Origin: Vibrio gazogenes
GTDB lineage: Bacteria; Pseudomonadota; Gammaproteobacteria; Enterobacterales; Vibrionaceae
Reading direction: 5' to 3'
Assembly: GCF_002196515.1 (NCBI RefSeq)
Contig: NZ_CP018835.1
Coordinates: 2,046,001 to 2,110,000 of the forward strand
Length of the DNA: 64,000 nt
How positions within the stretch are numbered: the stretch's first letter is position 1; every line of letters begins with the position of its first letter. Shown one piece after another: positions 9,017-19,573 of this stretch. The notes under the pieces were generated by a model. That model was not told the DNA's origin. It did no database searches and was given only the letters and a program-made list of their open reading frames with translations. The translations under genes were made by a program, and so were the position numbers.

Positions 9017-9976
9017 TTAATAACCCATGTCTTTTTTCAGCTCCAGTTGTGCTGGTGCATCGGCAGGTTCAAAGAATTTAGATTCAGTTTGAATATGTTT
9101 AGGAGGGATAGTCCCATCTTTTTTATAGGCGATGAGCGCGTCAAATGCGGGGCCGGCCATATTCGGTGTCAATTCAACAGAAGCGTTTGATTCACCAGCC
9201 ATCATGGCTTTGAAGATATCAGGAACGCCATCGATAGACACAATCAAGATATCACTGCCTGGTTTCAGCCCAGCTTCTTTGATCGCTTGAATTGCACCGA
9301 TTGCCATATCATCGTTATGTGCATAAACCGCACAGATATTCTTGCCGTTGGCTTCCGCTTTGATAAAGCTTTCCATGACTTCTTTGCCTTTACTGCGCGT
9401 AAAGTCCCCTGACTGAGTCCGGATAATTTTCACGTTAGGCACTTTGCTAATTGCCTCGGCAAACCCTTTTTTACGGTCTAAAGCAACACTGGCACCCACG
9501 GTTCCTTGTAACTCGACCACATTACATTTCTTACCATCCATTTTATGAATCAGCCAATTCCCGGCAACTTCACCTTCATGAACACTGTCAGCAGCGACGG
9601 ATGTCATGTACAGAGAGTCATCATCGACAGTAATACCACGGTCTAACAAAAATACGGGGATATCATAGTCACGCGCTTCTTCCAGCACCGGTTCCCAGCC
9701 TGTCTGAACGACTGGTGCAATAAAGATTGCATCCACACCTTGAGCAATAAAAGAGCGGACGGCTTTGATTTGGTTTTCTTGCTTCTGTTGGGCGTCAGAA
9801 ATCTTAAGATTAATTCCGCGCTTTTCTGCTTCCGTTTTTGCCACACTGGTTTCGGCAGCACGCCAACCAGATTCAGAACCAATTTGTGAAAAGCCAACAG
9901 TGAGTGTTTTTGCGAATAAACTTCCTGATAGCAAGATGCTACCGATCGCTGTCGCGATTGCTATTTGTTTTAACAT
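9017..9976 (-). CDS. ytfQ: Galactofuranose-binding periplasmic protein YtfQ
   Basis: The 319-residue protein has a signal peptide (about 1-22, SLFA|K) and the periplasmic-binding-protein type 1 fold: LTVGFSQIGSESGWRAAETSVAKTEAE at the start of the mature chain, FIAQGVDAIFIAPVVQTGWEPVLEEA, and YAHNDDMAIGAIQAIKEAGLKPGSDI. These match YtfQ, the galactofuranose receptor. A GGGA ribosome site stands five bases before the ATG. As first gene it is separated from ytfR by a hairpin, consistent with higher expression of the receptor. The polysaccharide locus in this window also encodes UDP-galactopyranose mutase, so the organism both makes and could take up galactofuranose. Confidence 0.92.
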   Translation of the reverse strand: MLKQIAIATAIGSILLSGSLFAKTLTVGFSQIGSESGWRAAETSVAKTEAEKRGINLKISDAQQKQENQIKAVRSFIAQGVDAIFIAPVVQTGWEPVLEEARDYDIPVFLLDRGITVDDDSLYMTSVAADSVHEGEVAGNWLIHKMDGKKCNVVELQGTVGASVALDRKKGFAEAISKVPNVKIIRTQSGDFTRSKGKEVMESFIKAEANGKNICAVYAHNDDMAIGAIQAIKEAGLKPGSDILIVSIDGVPDIFKAMMAGESNASVELTPNMAGPAFDALIAYKKDGTIPPKHIQTESKFFEPADAPAQLELKKDMGY

Positions 9977-10524
9977 AGGATTCCCTTTTTCGTTTCACGT
10001 TACTTTTGTTGTTGTAATCGAAATAGTTATAGGACCCGTCAAGGTGCCACAATTATAGTAATGACCAATAATTGAGCGGTGCGAGAGCTTAATCACAAAT
10101 AGATTTCGGTAGCATAATTGTCCATGTATACAGCATGTAATGGGCTATATTACGTGAATCGGACACGCCAAATCAGGAGGTTACAGGGGAATTGACTAAA
10201 TACAGGTGTTAATCAAGTTGCATATTGTGTCCACAGTATTCGGGATGTGGGAGTTGGCGAGGTCAGCGTTGAAGTGATTGCAGTACGGGGGAGAGAGCCA
10301 TATTCAATCCCAATGGTTATCAATCCGGAGCGACACCACAGTATTCTATATATTTTATGCTTCTATTGGGTTTCGGTTGTTCAAACTATCTCATATTTAT
10401 GTGAAGTCGTTAGAGGATAACACGGGTCATCGTCATTGCGTATCAGTGGTTAGTAACCTATATGTTATTTACTGGGAGTGGGTGATATAGACATATTTAC
10501 CCCATGTAATATTGAGGATGACAG
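9977..10524. other. Divergent intergenic region, ytfQ / chemoreceptor
   Basis: About 550 bases hold the promoters of ytfQ (leftward) and of the chemoreceptor gene (rightward). No convincing operator, RNA or coding sequence was found. A GTGAAACG half-site on the minus strand just upstream of ytfQ resembles half of a GalR/LacI-type operator but lacks its mirror half. GAGG at 10514-10517 is the ribosome site of the chemoreceptor. Confidence 0.5.
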
Positions 10525-12534
10525 ATGCAGCCGATAACATTATTTGTGACTGGGATGGAAAATGTTTCATTGAAGCGAATACTACAAATGTTAACGCTGT
10601 TCTTTGTGGTTGTGATTAGTGGATTGGTCTCTTATACCGTGATCGCGCTCAAGCTACAAAAAAATGATAGTTTAGTCATTAATATTGCTGGCCGGGAGCG
10701 AATGCTTTCACAAAAAATAACCAAGGAATTTTTTTTAGAGTTAGAACACGCGACTCTGAACAACAAAAGCCCCGATTTATCGAAAATCAATGCAACCCAA
10801 AAACTGTTTGAAGTGTCGTTAGATGCACTGAATAAAGGCGGTCAAACCTACTTGGATTTGACCATGAAGCAACCAGTGACTCTCCCGCCTGCGCCAGAGA
10901 AAATATCTCAGCAACTCAATAAAGTGATGGCCTTGTGGCGTGAGCAGCAACAAATGATGCATAGCATCTCCGGTACCAAGATTGAACCTGAAATATTGCA
11001 CAAAATTAATGAGCAGAGTTTAGCTATCCTGAAAAATATGAATGCTGCGGTGACGTTATTTGCTCAGGAGTCAGAGCAAAAGATCTTGGTCATGGAACGG
11101 AATCAAGTCATTGCGGCAATCTTGGCTATTCTGTTATCTATTCTCGTGATCTCGCTGGTATCCCGAAGTATTCTGAGAACAGTCAATCAGGTGTTGGATA
11201 CGACAGCGAGAATATCGTCTGGAAATCTCGTCCGTGATGACAAGCAAGTCTTTGGCAAAAATGAACTTGGTTTACTGTCAAAGAATGTTGAGCAGATGAG
11301 GGAATCTTTGCATCATGTGATTAATTTGGTGAAACGTAACAGTCGCCAGATGGCACATTCCGCCCAACAAGTGGCCGAGGTGTCTACAGAGATATCCAAT
11401 GGTGGTAAAGCGCAGCGCGAGAACTCATCTGAAGTTAACAGAGCCATTGACTCGTTACTGGAAACATCTCATGTTGTCAGTGATACCATCGAACGAACAT
11501 CCCAGATTTCACAAGACACATTGACCATTGCACAAGAAGGGATTGTTTATATTAATGAAAGTATTGAAGAACTGAAGAAAGCAGTGATGTCAGTCAACAA
11601 CGCATCTGAACAGATGGAAGTGCTGAAAAACTTCACTGCCCAGATTAATGAGATCACCGAATCGATTCATACCATTGCAGAACAAACCAATTTGTTAGCC
11701 TTAAATGCTGCAATAGAAGCAGCCCGGGCAGGGGATCAGGGGCGAGGATTTGCGGTTGTCGCGGATGAAGTGAGAAACCTTGCCGGAAGGACATCCAGTT
11801 CCAGCCGAGATATTTCAGATCTCATCAGCCAGTTAACAGAAAAGGTCGAAAGTTCAGTGGGTTCCATGCAATCTGTGGTTTCAGCCGTACATCAATCGCA
11901 ACAAACATCAGAAAAGACGGTAGAGGCATTTACCTCAATGTCTGATGGTATCGGTGAGACCACCGCCAGTACCGAGACCATCCTGAAATATAACCAGCAA
12001 CAAACCAAGAACTTGAATTATCTGAATGACAAACTCAAAGACTTATTTATGGTATTGACGGAGAGCTCCGACAAGGCTGGGACGACATCGATGGTGGCGG
12101 GAGATCTGTACAACATCTCTGAACAGTTAGATCAACAAATCAACGGCTTTAAAACCCATGTCAGTACCTCGGTGGCTAAACAGCAAGGCGAGCAGCGAAA
12201 CGCTCCGCGGGCAGGTAATAAACTGCGGGTGACATTATCGCAAGGTCAACGCTCCGTCGAAGGTATAACCAGCGATATTAGTATGGATGGGATTAAATTA
12301 CGGACGATATCAACATTGGATGGATCTGAGAAAGTCACTCTCCAATTTCATTTGCCCGACCAATTAAAACGTTCTGGTCTGAATCAGTTGGTTGTCCATG
12401 CACAGATTGTCCATACCAAGCAATTGCCGGATAACTATGACTATGGTCTGAAATTCATTGGGGTGTCGAAAGAACAACACGAAGCTCTTAAATTAGTTTT
12501 TCAGCATTTTAACGAGTCTTATCGTTATCAATAA
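10525..12534 (+). CDS. Methyl-accepting chemotaxis protein with PilJ-like sensor and C-terminal PilZ domain
   Basis: The 669-residue protein has TM1 (about 20-42), a periplasmic PilJ/NarX-like helical sensor beginning with [10 protein letters not shown] (55-64), TM2 (about 195-213), a HAMP segment, and a complete cytoplasmic signalling hairpin whose CheA/CheW-binding tip lies near 385-420 ([32 protein letters not shown]). After the hairpin comes a PilZ domain with both c-di-GMP motifs: RNAPR (558-562, RxxxR) and DISMDG (584-589, D/NxSxxG). It should therefore couple chemotaxis signalling to c-di-GMP, as reported for PilZ-bearing receptors such as Azospirillum Tlp1. The ligand is unknown. Stands alone, with GAGG seven bases before the ATG. 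Confidence 0.92.
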   Translation: MQPITLFVTGMENVSLKRILQMLTLFFVVVISGLVSYTVIALKLQKNDSLVINIAGRERMLSQKITKEFFLELEHATLNNKSPDLSKINATQKLFEVSLDALNKGGQTYLDLTMKQPVTLPPAPEKISQQLNKVMALWREQQQMMHSISGTKIEPEILHKINEQSLAILKNMNAAVTLFAQESEQKILVMERNQVIAAILAILLSILVISLVSRSILRTVNQVLDTTARISSGNLVRDDKQVFGKNELGLLSKNVEQMRESLHHVINLVKRNSRQMAHSAQQVAEVSTEISNGGKAQRENSSEVNRAIDSLLETSHVVSDTIERTSQISQDTLTIAQEGIVYINESIEELKKAVMSVNNASEQMEVLKNFTAQINEITESIHTIAEQTNLLALNAAIEAARAGDQGRGFAVVADEVRNLAGRTSSSSRDISDLISQLTEKVESSVGSMQSVVSAVHQSQQTSEKTVEAFTSMSDGIGETTASTETILKYNQQQTKNLNYLNDKLKDLFMVLTESSDKAGTTSMVAGDLYNISEQLDQQINGFKTHVSTSVAKQQGEQRNAPRAGNKLRVTLSQGQRSVEGITSDISMDGIKLRTISTLDGSEKVTLQFHLPDQLKRSGLNQLVVHAQIVHTKQLPDNYDYGLKFIGVSKEQHEALKLVFQHFNESYRYQ

Positions 12535-12548
12535 AAGACGGATAAAAA

Positions 12549-12583
12549 AACCACTGACTGTTTATGTCGAACAGTCAGTGGTT
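12549..12583. terminator. Bidirectional terminator, chemoreceptor / gorA
   Basis: A perfect 14-bp stem (12549-12562 with 12570-12583) and 7-base loop lies between convergent genes. On the minus strand a run of eight T follows the stem, ideal for gorA; on the plus strand the T run is delayed, so termination of the chemoreceptor is weaker. Confidence 0.88.
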
Positions 12584-12617
12584 GGTTGATTTTTCAGATT
12601 GGGATTCTGAATCCGAT

Positions 12618-13970
12618 TTACATCGTGACGAACTCTTCCGAGCCGGTCGGGTGAATAGCCACAACAGCATCGAAGTCTGCTTTGGTTGCACCCATCTTCA
12701 TTGCGACCGCGAAGCCCTGAATCATTTCATCGACAGTGAAGCCAATGCCATGCAGGCCGACTACTTTCTCGTCTGGGCCAACGCAGACTAGCTTCATTCG
12801 GCATGGCTGACGGTGTTGGGTCACTGCCGTGTACATTGCTGTAAAACTGGATTGGTAGACTTTGACATTGTCTTCACCAAACTTAGCAATGGCTTCCGGC
12901 TCGGTCAGACCGATGGTGCCGATTGGCGGGTGACTAAAGACCACGGTCGGGACCAGATTGTAGTCCATTTTCGCATCGGGTTTATGGTTGAACAGGCGTT
13001 CAGATAACTGACGTCCGGCTTTGACCGCAACGGGTGTGAGCTCGATGCCACCTGCCATAATATCACCGACACAATAAATACCGGTGACATTGGTTTGCTG
13101 GTATTCATCGACTTTGATGTAGCCTTTTTCATCGGTCGCAACGCCGGTGGCTGCCAAATTGATCGCATCCGTTGCCGGATGACGACCAATTGCCCAGATG
13201 ACTTGATCGACATTCTGCTGTGCGCCGTTTTCCAGATGGAGAGTCAAGCTGCCATCCGCTTCTTTGATGATCGATTTCGGAACGGAATGCGTATGTAGCG
13301 TCGGCCCTTCTGCGGCCATCACTTCCATCAGTGTGTCAATCACCATCGGGTCAAAGCTACGCAGCGGGGACTCTTTACGGCAGAACAAGTGGGTTTCTGT
13401 GCCTAACGCATTGAGTACACCGGCAATTTCAACGGCAATGTAGCCGGCCCCGATGACTGCGACACGTTTGGGCTGTGCCTGCAAATCAAAAAATCCATTA
13501 GAGTCAATACCGTACTCAGCGCCCGGAATCGCAGGGATTGTCGGACGACCACCAACGGCGATCAGGATATGATCAGCTGTGTAATGTTCACCGTTGACTT
13601 CAACGGTTTTGGCATCGATAAATTTGGCAAACCCACGAATCACTTCGACTTTGTTATTTCCCAAAACGCGATCATAAGATTGATGGATCCGGCCGATGTA
13701 AGCCTGACGGCTTTCAACTAATTTTGACCAGTCAAAACCATTTAACTGGGCATCGAAACCATAGTCTTTGGCATACAGATGAATGGCTTCCGCAATCTGA
13801 GCGCCATGCCACATCACTTTTTTCGGCACACAGCCGACGTTGACACAAGTACCGCCTAAATCTTTGGCTTCAATCAGCGCGACTTTCGCGCCATATCTTG
13901 CTGCACGGTTGGCCGATGCGATACCGCCACTGCCACCACCGATACAGATATAATCAAAATGTGTTGCCAT
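12618..13970 (-). CDS. gorA: Glutathione-disulfide reductase
   Basis: The 450-residue flavoprotein regenerates GSH from GSSG with NADPH in the cytoplasm. It shows the FAD-binding [14 protein letters not shown] (11-24), the redox-active disulfide [13 protein letters not shown] (Cys42 and Cys47), the second Rossmann motif [19 protein letters not shown] for NADPH, YCVGDI near the FAD pyrophosphate, and the C-terminal [11 protein letters not shown] with the catalytic His-Glu pair supplied to the partner subunit. Length matches E. coli Gor. rlmJ lies 60 bases upstream in the same direction, and a shared terminator follows. Confidence 0.97.
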   Translation of the reverse strand: MATHFDYICIGGGSGGIASANRAARYGAKVALIEAKDLGGTCVNVGCVPKKVMWHGAQIAEAIHLYAKDYGFDAQLNGFDWSKLVESRQAYIGRIHQSYDRVLGNNKVEVIRGFAKFIDAKTVEVNGEHYTADHILIAVGGRPTIPAIPGAEYGIDSNGFFDLQAQPKRVAVIGAGYIAVEIAGVLNALGTETHLFCRKESPLRSFDPMVIDTLMEVMAAEGPTLHTHSVPKSIIKEADGSLTLHLENGAQQNVDQVIWAIGRHPATDAINLAATGVATDEKGYIKVDEYQQTNVTGIYCVGDIMAGGIELTPVAVKAGRQLSERLFNHKPDAKMDYNLVPTVVFSHPPIGTIGLTEPEAIAKFGEDNVKVYQSSFTAMYTAVTQHRQPCRMKLVCVGPDEKVVGLHGIGFTVDEMIQGFAVAMKMGATKADFDAVVAIHPTGSEEFVTM

Positions 13971-14030
13971 TACTTTCTCCGTTATTCTAAGTCTGTCTAT
14001 GTCTGGGTTCGTCTGTCGGGAGACATGTTT

Positions 14031-14870
14031 CTATTCAGGAACAACCCACCGGAGGGTTGTGTGTCCGCTTTCCGGTGCGATAACCGATTGCAGATACGGT
14101 AAAATCTCTTGCATCTGACTCTCCAGTGTCCAAGGGGGATTGATGACAATCATACCGGATGCGGTCATTCCTCTTTCGTTGCTGTCGGGGGCAACACCCA
14201 GCTCAATCTGCAGGATTTTACGAATTCCCAATGATTCTAATCCTGTCAGCATATCATCTATATTGTCCCGGTAAACCACCGGATACCAAATCGCATAGAT
14301 GCCAGTGGCCCAACGTTTATAGCTCTGGGCGATTGCTTTAACGACATCCTGATATTCATGCGCCAGTTCATAAGGCGGATCGATCAGTACCAGTCCGCGC
14401 CGTTCTTTGGGGGGGAGGCTGGCTTTGAGGCAGCGAAAACCGTCGTCCTGATAGATTTTGACTTGTGAATCGCGCGCAAATTCTTGCTGGAGCAGCGGGT
14501 AATCACTCGGATGAAGTTCTGTCAGCACCATGCGATCCTGCGCTCTCAAATGCGCTTTGGCGACCCGGGGAGAGCCGGGATAGTAGCGTAGCGCATCTGA
14601 TGAATTGAGCGTTTGAATGGCGGCCAGATAGCTTTCCAAAGCTTGAGGTATCGGTGACTGTTGCCAGATTTGACCAATGCCCTGTTTGTATTCGCCGGTT
14701 TTTTCTGACCATTCGTGGGTGAGATCGTACCGTCCGGCACCCGAATGGGTATCGTGGTAGACGAAAGGTTTATCTTTCTTTTGCAGCGCAGTCAGAATCA
14801 GGCTCTGTACCGTATGCTTAAGGACATCGGCATGATTGCCTGCATGAAAACTGTGGCGGTAACTTAACAA
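14031..14870 (-). CDS. rlmJ: 23S rRNA (adenine(2030)-N(6))-methyltransferase RlmJ
   Basis: The 279-residue protein opens with MLSYRHSFHAGNHADVLKH, the conserved start of RlmJ, and carries the N6-adenine methyltransferase catalytic motif DPPY at 164-167. SAM-site elements HDTHSGAGRYDL and LTELHPSDY are present. In E. coli the enzyme methylates A2030 of 23S rRNA. It lies upstream of gorA and divergent from prlC, an arrangement usual in vibrios. Confidence 0.95.
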   Translation of the reverse strand: MLSYRHSFHAGNHADVLKHTVQSLILTALQKKDKPFVYHDTHSGAGRYDLTHEWSEKTGEYKQGIGQIWQQSPIPQALESYLAAIQTLNSSDALRYYPGSPRVAKAHLRAQDRMVLTELHPSDYPLLQQEFARDSQVKIYQDDGFRCLKASLPPKERRGLVLIDPPYELAHEYQDVVKAIAQSYKRWATGIYAIWYPVVYRDNIDDMLTGLESLGIRKILQIELGVAPDSNERGMTASGMIVINPPWTLESQMQEILPYLQSVIAPESGHTTLRWVVPE

Positions 14871-15079
14871 AGTGTGCTCCCCGAACCGAATGATGTGGAT
14901 AAATACAGAATAGCTGCGATTATACGTGAAGATAGAATCGTTGTGATGATCTGTTGCTATTGAAAATCGTAGAATCTACCTATATTTACTATTTGTAATG
15001 TCTATTGGCTTTCAGATGCCGTTTCAGCGAGAATCATTTGTCTGTGTGCCTGATGCTTTCAAAATAAAAGGAATCGTTT

Positions 15080-17122
15080 ATGTCGAACCCACTGCTCACC
15101 TTTACGGACCTGCCGCCGTTTTCTCAGATTCAACCTGAGCATATTAAACCGGCGATCGAACAGGCAATTGCCAACTGTCGGAGTAAAATTGAAGCTGTGC
15201 TTGAAGGCAATACTCAGCCGAGCTGGGATAACCTGATTGCCCCGATTGAAGAGGTCGATGATCATTTAAGCCGGATCTGGTCGCCGATCAGTCACATGAA
15301 TTCTGTGGTGAACAGTGAAGCATTGCGGGAAGCGTACGAAAGTTGTCTGCCACTTTTGTCTGAATACGGGACTTGGGTCGGACAGCATAAAGGGCTATTT
15401 GAAGCGTATCAGAAAATTCGTGGGAGCGAAGCTTATCAATCTCTGTCTCAAGCCCAGCAAAAAACGGTTCGGGATGCCTTAAGAGATTTTGAACTGTCTG
15501 GTATTGGTCTGCCGCTGGCCGAACAGAAACGCTATGGCGAAATCAGTAAACGTATGTCTGAATTAGGCTCAAAGTTCTCTAACAATGTGCTGGATGCCAC
15601 CATGGGCTGGACCAAGCATATCACCGATGAGAGCGAATTGTCCGGCTTGCCGGAGAGTGCGTTGGCTGCGGCCAAAGCGACTGCTGAAGCGAAAGGGAAG
15701 GAAGGTTATCTGCTCACGCTGGAGATGCCGTCTTACTTACCTGTTATGACCTATTGTGATAATCAGGCACTGCGTCAGGAAATGTATGAAGCCTACGTGA
15801 CCCGGGCATCTGATCGTGGGCCAAATGCCGGTCAGTGGGATAACACCGACATTATCGCGGAGCAACTCAAACTCCGACATGAAATCGCCAAAATACTCGG
15901 ATTTAATTGTTTCAGTGAAAAATCACTGGCGACCAAAATGGCTGAGTCTCCGGAACAGGTTCTGACTTTCCTCAATGATTTGGCAAAACGTGCCAAGCCA
16001 CAGGGTGAAAAAGAGGTTCAAGCACTGCGTGACTTTGCGCAAGAAAACTTCGGTGTTGATGAACTTGCATTGTGGGATATTGCTTATTTCAGTGAAAAAC
16101 AGAAACAGCATCTGTTCCAGATTTCTGATGAAGAACTTCGCCCTTATTTCCCTGAATCCAAAGTCATCAGCGGATTATTTGAAGTGATTCACCGTGTCTT
16201 TGGCATGAGTGTACAGGCGCGTGACGGCGTTGATACCTGGCATGAATCAGTCCGTTTCTTCGATATCTTCGACCAGAATCAGCAGTTGCGCGGTAGCTTC
16301 TATCTGGATCTGTATGCCCGTGAACACAAACGTGGCGGTGCCTGGATGGATGATTGCCGGGGACGTCGGGTGACATTATCCGGTGAGTTACAGTCTCCGG
16401 TGGCTTATCTGACGTGTAACTTCAATAAACCGGTCGGTGGCAAACCTGCGCTGTTTACCCACGATGAGGTTGTGACGCTGTTCCACGAATTTGGTCATGG
16501 TATCCATCATATGCTGACGCAGGTTGATGTCGGTGCGGTTGCCGGGATCAACGGTGTGCCGTGGGATGCCGTTGAATTACCGAGCCAGTTTTTGGAAAAC
16601 TGGTGCTGGGAAGAAGAAGCACTGGCGTTCATTTCCGGTCACTATGAAACCGGCGAACCGTTGCCTAAAGCGATGTTAGAGAAAATGCTGGCAGCGAAAA
16701 ACTTCCAGTCGGCAATGTTTATTCTGCGCCAGCTTGAGTTCGGGCTGTTCGATTTCACCCTGCACACCAACTATGATCCGGAAGTCGGCCCGCGGGTTCT
16801 GGAGACGTTAGCGGAAGTGAAAGCAAAGGTTGCGGTGTTGCCAAGTCTGGAGTGGAACCGTTTCTCTCACAGCTTCGGTCATATTTTTGCCGGAGGCTAT
16901 AGTGCGGGTTATTACAGCTATCTGTGGGCAGAATTGCTCTCGTCCGATGCGTTCTCTCGTTTTGAAGAAGAAGGGATTTTCAATCCGGAAACCGGACAGC
17001 GTTTCCTGAAAAACATTCTGGAAATGGGTGGGAGTGAAGAGCCGATGGAACTGTTCAAACGCTTCCGCGGCCGCGAGCCTCAGATTGATGCCTTGCTGCG
17101 TCACTGTGGCATTGCCGCTTAA
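15080..17122 (+). CDS. prlC: Oligopeptidase A
   Basis: The 680-residue cytoplasmic zinc metallopeptidase of family M3 has the active-site motif HEFGHGIHHML (His469, Glu470, His473) and a downstream Glu in ENWCWEEEAL as third zinc ligand. It degrades oligopeptides, including cleaved signal peptides. AAAAGGA precedes the ATG. Length and ends match the family. A strong terminator follows. Confidence 0.97.
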   Translation: MSNPLLTFTDLPPFSQIQPEHIKPAIEQAIANCRSKIEAVLEGNTQPSWDNLIAPIEEVDDHLSRIWSPISHMNSVVNSEALREAYESCLPLLSEYGTWVGQHKGLFEAYQKIRGSEAYQSLSQAQQKTVRDALRDFELSGIGLPLAEQKRYGEISKRMSELGSKFSNNVLDATMGWTKHITDESELSGLPESALAAAKATAEAKGKEGYLLTLEMPSYLPVMTYCDNQALRQEMYEAYVTRASDRGPNAGQWDNTDIIAEQLKLRHEIAKILGFNCFSEKSLATKMAESPEQVLTFLNDLAKRAKPQGEKEVQALRDFAQENFGVDELALWDIAYFSEKQKQHLFQISDEELRPYFPESKVISGLFEVIHRVFGMSVQARDGVDTWHESVRFFDIFDQNQQLRGSFYLDLYAREHKRGGAWMDDCRGRRVTLSGELQSPVAYLTCNFNKPVGGKPALFTHDEVVTLFHEFGHGIHHMLTQVDVGAVAGINGVPWDAVELPSQFLENWCWEEEALAFISGHYETGEPLPKAMLEKMLAAKNFQSAMFILRQLEFGLFDFTLHTNYDPEVGPRVLETLAEVKAKVAVLPSLEWNRFSHSFGHIFAGGYSAGYYSYLWAELLSSDAFSRFEEEGIFNPETGQRFLKNILEMGGSEEPMELFKRFRGREPQIDALLRHCGIAA

Positions 17123-17146
17123 CGATTCTTCTTGATATGCAAATAA

Positions 17147-17174
17147 AAAGCCCTGTGAGTCATCACAGGGCTTT
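17147..17174. terminator. Bidirectional terminator, prlC / PAP2 lipoprotein
   Basis: Perfect 12-bp arms AAAGCCCTGTGA (17147-17158) and TCACAGGGCTTT (17163-17174) with a 4-base loop, between convergent genes. Confidence 0.88.
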
Positions 17175-17197
17175 GATTTTCAGTGCTAACTATCGTT

Positions 17198-19573
17198 TCA
17201 CATCGATTGCGATTCAGCCCGCGGTGAAACCGTCACCGTTGCTCCGGTGCCGGAATAATCAACGCTCACATCATAAGCCTGGCCATTATTATCAGCCGCG
17301 GTCACCGTTTCAAAGGTCCCTTCCAGATGATTGGATGACAGCACGGTGTAGGTTGTTGCGGTTGTCAGTATCGGGACATTAAGCATAAGCTGGTTTGCCG
17401 TTCCGAGCAGGTAAATACCATTGGATGCATTCAGACGGGCGTTTTTGGTTAGATCTAGCTCTAACTTTCCGTCGGCCTGAACGAAGTCAGAAACAGTCAG
17501 CATGCCTTGAGTACGATCTGAGGCACCTGCTTTGATTGCCACCCCAACGGTACCACCCTGTTGATATAAGGTATTCGAACCAAATGCTGTGGCAGATGTA
17601 CCGACCAAAAATCCGGCATTAACCAGTGTTCCGCCCCGATAAGTATTTTGCCCTTCCAAGTATAAAGAGCCTGTACCGCTTTTGGTCAGACGGCCCTCAC
17701 CTGAAATATTGTTCCACCAGTGATCTTCTGCGTTAAATCCACCTTTTGCCGCATCCATAAACACAGTTGTATTGACATTGAAAGCACCGTAACCGTCAGC
17801 TGCATCAACCAGATTTAGGCGTCCCCATCCGCGTGATTTATTAATCACCGGATAATTTGAATCGATTTCAGTGGTTGCCAGCACGACACGACGCTGATTG
17901 CTATCCAGATAAGGGAAGCGGGTTTCCAGTAACGCTTCTGCACCTTTCGGCACTTCAGGCGCAAGTTTCGGTTCATTGAGTGGGCTGAAACCATAGGTCA
18001 TATAAGCTTTGTAGCGGGCTTTCATCGCTGCATGATCGGCATAACGATCCGTTTTGCTACATGGCTTTTCTACATCGGTTGTACAGTGTGCGTAGTCATA
18101 AATACTATCATAACCAGCCGTTTTTGCTTTGGTCATAAAGTAGCTGTTGGCCTGACGGTAAGCATCACTGGCTGTGGTTTCATGACCCGTATCCGGATCG
18201 ATCAGCGTAGCCGCTGTAATCGCTGTTGCCATGATCCGGCCGCCAATTACATCTAACGGGGAGTGCATACCGGCTACAATCCGGTTTTGCCCGAGATCTC
18301 CGGCACGAGCCACCATTTCAGCAAAACGCTCCGGAATGGCGTAAGCGTAGCCTAGACCGCGGTCAAATGCTTCTGCCGTATGACCACTCGGGAACGCACC
18401 GTCTTTTGCCCGGCTGGAAAACGTCTCGGTTGCCAGCGGAGAAGCATTGAAATCATAGCCCTCAGTGTAGCTGCCTCCGCTTGTTTCACGGTAAGTGCTC
18501 CGGGCGGCACAAATCAGACCGGACATGGGGGTAACAATTGGATTCGCCGGACGTTCGTAGTATTTGTCCGTATCTGGTGTCCCGTCCGGATTGAGACAGG
18601 TGACACGATCTAACTTGCTTAAGTCGGTGATGGTACTGTAAACCGATTTAGACGGGTCATTAAACTCAGCCACATCGTAGGTATCTTTGCGAATGCGCCA
18701 CGGACGAGGGGATAGAAAATGATATTTTGGCGCTTCGCTGGATGCTCCGTGAGAAGCTATCGCATTGAGTAAATCGACCACATTGCTTAGTGCCGTTGGA
18801 CTGCCCCCGTCAGTTGTGGTGCCGTATCCGGTTTGGATATGAGAGGCGAGTTTTTTGTTGAGGCCTTTATTATAATTTGCTGCGGTGACATCAACGGTGG
18901 TCACGTTGTCGCTATTATCTGTCAGCGTTACATTGTTGTTGCTGTCCGTCCCGTAGGATGAGTGAGAGTTGGCTCCGGTGCGGTAATCTTCGGTGAGCGG
19001 CCCCAAACCATCGTTAAGACTAAAACCTTTATCCCGCTGGTCATCCAGATAGGCGAAGACCAGAGCGGCTTTGTCATTGCGGTCAACGTCTGGCTTTGAC
19101 TGGCCGGGGCGAGTCAGTGTCGTGACGTAATCAAAGTTTTCTTTCCAGATCGCCATATCGCGGATGACATCATTGGAGAAGTTAAACGGAATCGCAAATT
19201 TCTCTTTTCTTGAGACCCCTCCCGCCACACCACTGTTGCCATTGACGGCTGTCAGTGTATTGGAACCATTACTGGCCCAGGTATCGTCACCGGCATACCA
19301 GATATCATCAAAGCCACTCAAAATCTGAAGAAGCGGGTTTGAATCCGGGTCAAAGGCCACTGTGTTCTTGGTGTCATTGGTGGTTGAGATATTACCATCA
19401 ACGACCGCAACATCGGTGCCGCTTAAGACCGGTTCACTGATGATCAAATTCCCCGATTTTCCTGTCGGAATCCCGGGGTTGGTATACGTTTTATCGGAGT
19501 GATTACATGCGGCCAAAGCCAGTGTGATAGCTGACAATGCCAGATATCGGGTATGAGATTTATCATTGAACAT
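17198..19573 (-). CDS. Large PAP2-family phosphatase lipoprotein with autotransporter-type beta repeats
   Basis: From the ATG at 19573 (AGGA eight bases upstream) the protein has about 791 residues; a longer frame to 19615 lacks such a site. A type II signal with LALAAC lipobox marks an outer-membrane or periplasmic lipoprotein. The central part is a vanadium-type acid phosphatase: RPWRIRKDTYD, PSGHT (about 395-399) and NRIVAGMHSPLD, which fits Rx5Hx3D. The C-terminal 170 residues contain an autotransporter-associated beta-strand repeat (GRLTKSGTGSLYLEGQNTYRGGTLVNAG) and a beta-rich tail, but no beta-barrel and no terminal aromatic residue. It may be surface-anchored and release phosphate or act on lipid phosphates; the substrate is unknown. 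Confidence 0.85.
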   Translation of the reverse strand: MFNDKSHTRYLALSAITLALAACNHSDKTYTNPGIPTGKSGNLIISEPVLSGTDVAVVDGNISTTNDTKNTVAFDPDSNPLLQILSGFDDIWYAGDDTWASNGSNTLTAVNGNSGVAGGVSRKEKFAIPFNFSNDVIRDMAIWKENFDYVTTLTRPGQSKPDVDRNDKAALVFAYLDDQRDKGFSLNDGLGPLTEDYRTGANSHSSYGTDSNNNVTLTDNSDNVTTVDVTAANYNKGLNKKLASHIQTGYGTTTDGGSPTALSNVVDLLNAIASHGASSEAPKYHFLSPRPWRIRKDTYDVAEFNDPSKSVYSTITDLSKLDRVTCLNPDGTPDTDKYYERPANPIVTPMSGLICAARSTYRETSGGSYTEGYDFNASPLATETFSSRAKDGAFPSGHTAEAFDRGLGYAYAIPERFAEMVARAGDLGQNRIVAGMHSPLDVIGGRIMATAITAATLIDPDTGHETTASDAYRQANSYFMTKAKTAGYDSIYDYAHCTTDVEKPCSKTDRYADHAAMKARYKAYMTYGFSPLNEPKLAPEVPKGAEALLETRFPYLDSNQRRVVLATTEIDSNYPVINKSRGWGRLNLVDAADGYGAFNVNTTVFMDAAKGGFNAEDHWWNNISGEGRLTKSGTGSLYLEGQNTYRGGTLVNAGFLVGTSATAFGSNTLYQQGGTVGVAIKAGASDRTQGMLTVSDFVQADGKLELDLTKNARLNASNGIYLLGTANQLMLNVPILTTATTYTVLSSNHLEGTFETVTAADNNGQAYDVSVDYSGTGATVTVSPRAESQSM

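Noticed and set aside
9985..10003. GalR-like operator at ytfQ
   Set aside because: Only one half-site (GTGAAACG) is present; the mirror half is missing.
10278..10490. 70-codon frame upstream of the chemoreceptor
   Set aside because: No recognisable feature, no ribosome site of note, and it lies in the divergent promoter region.
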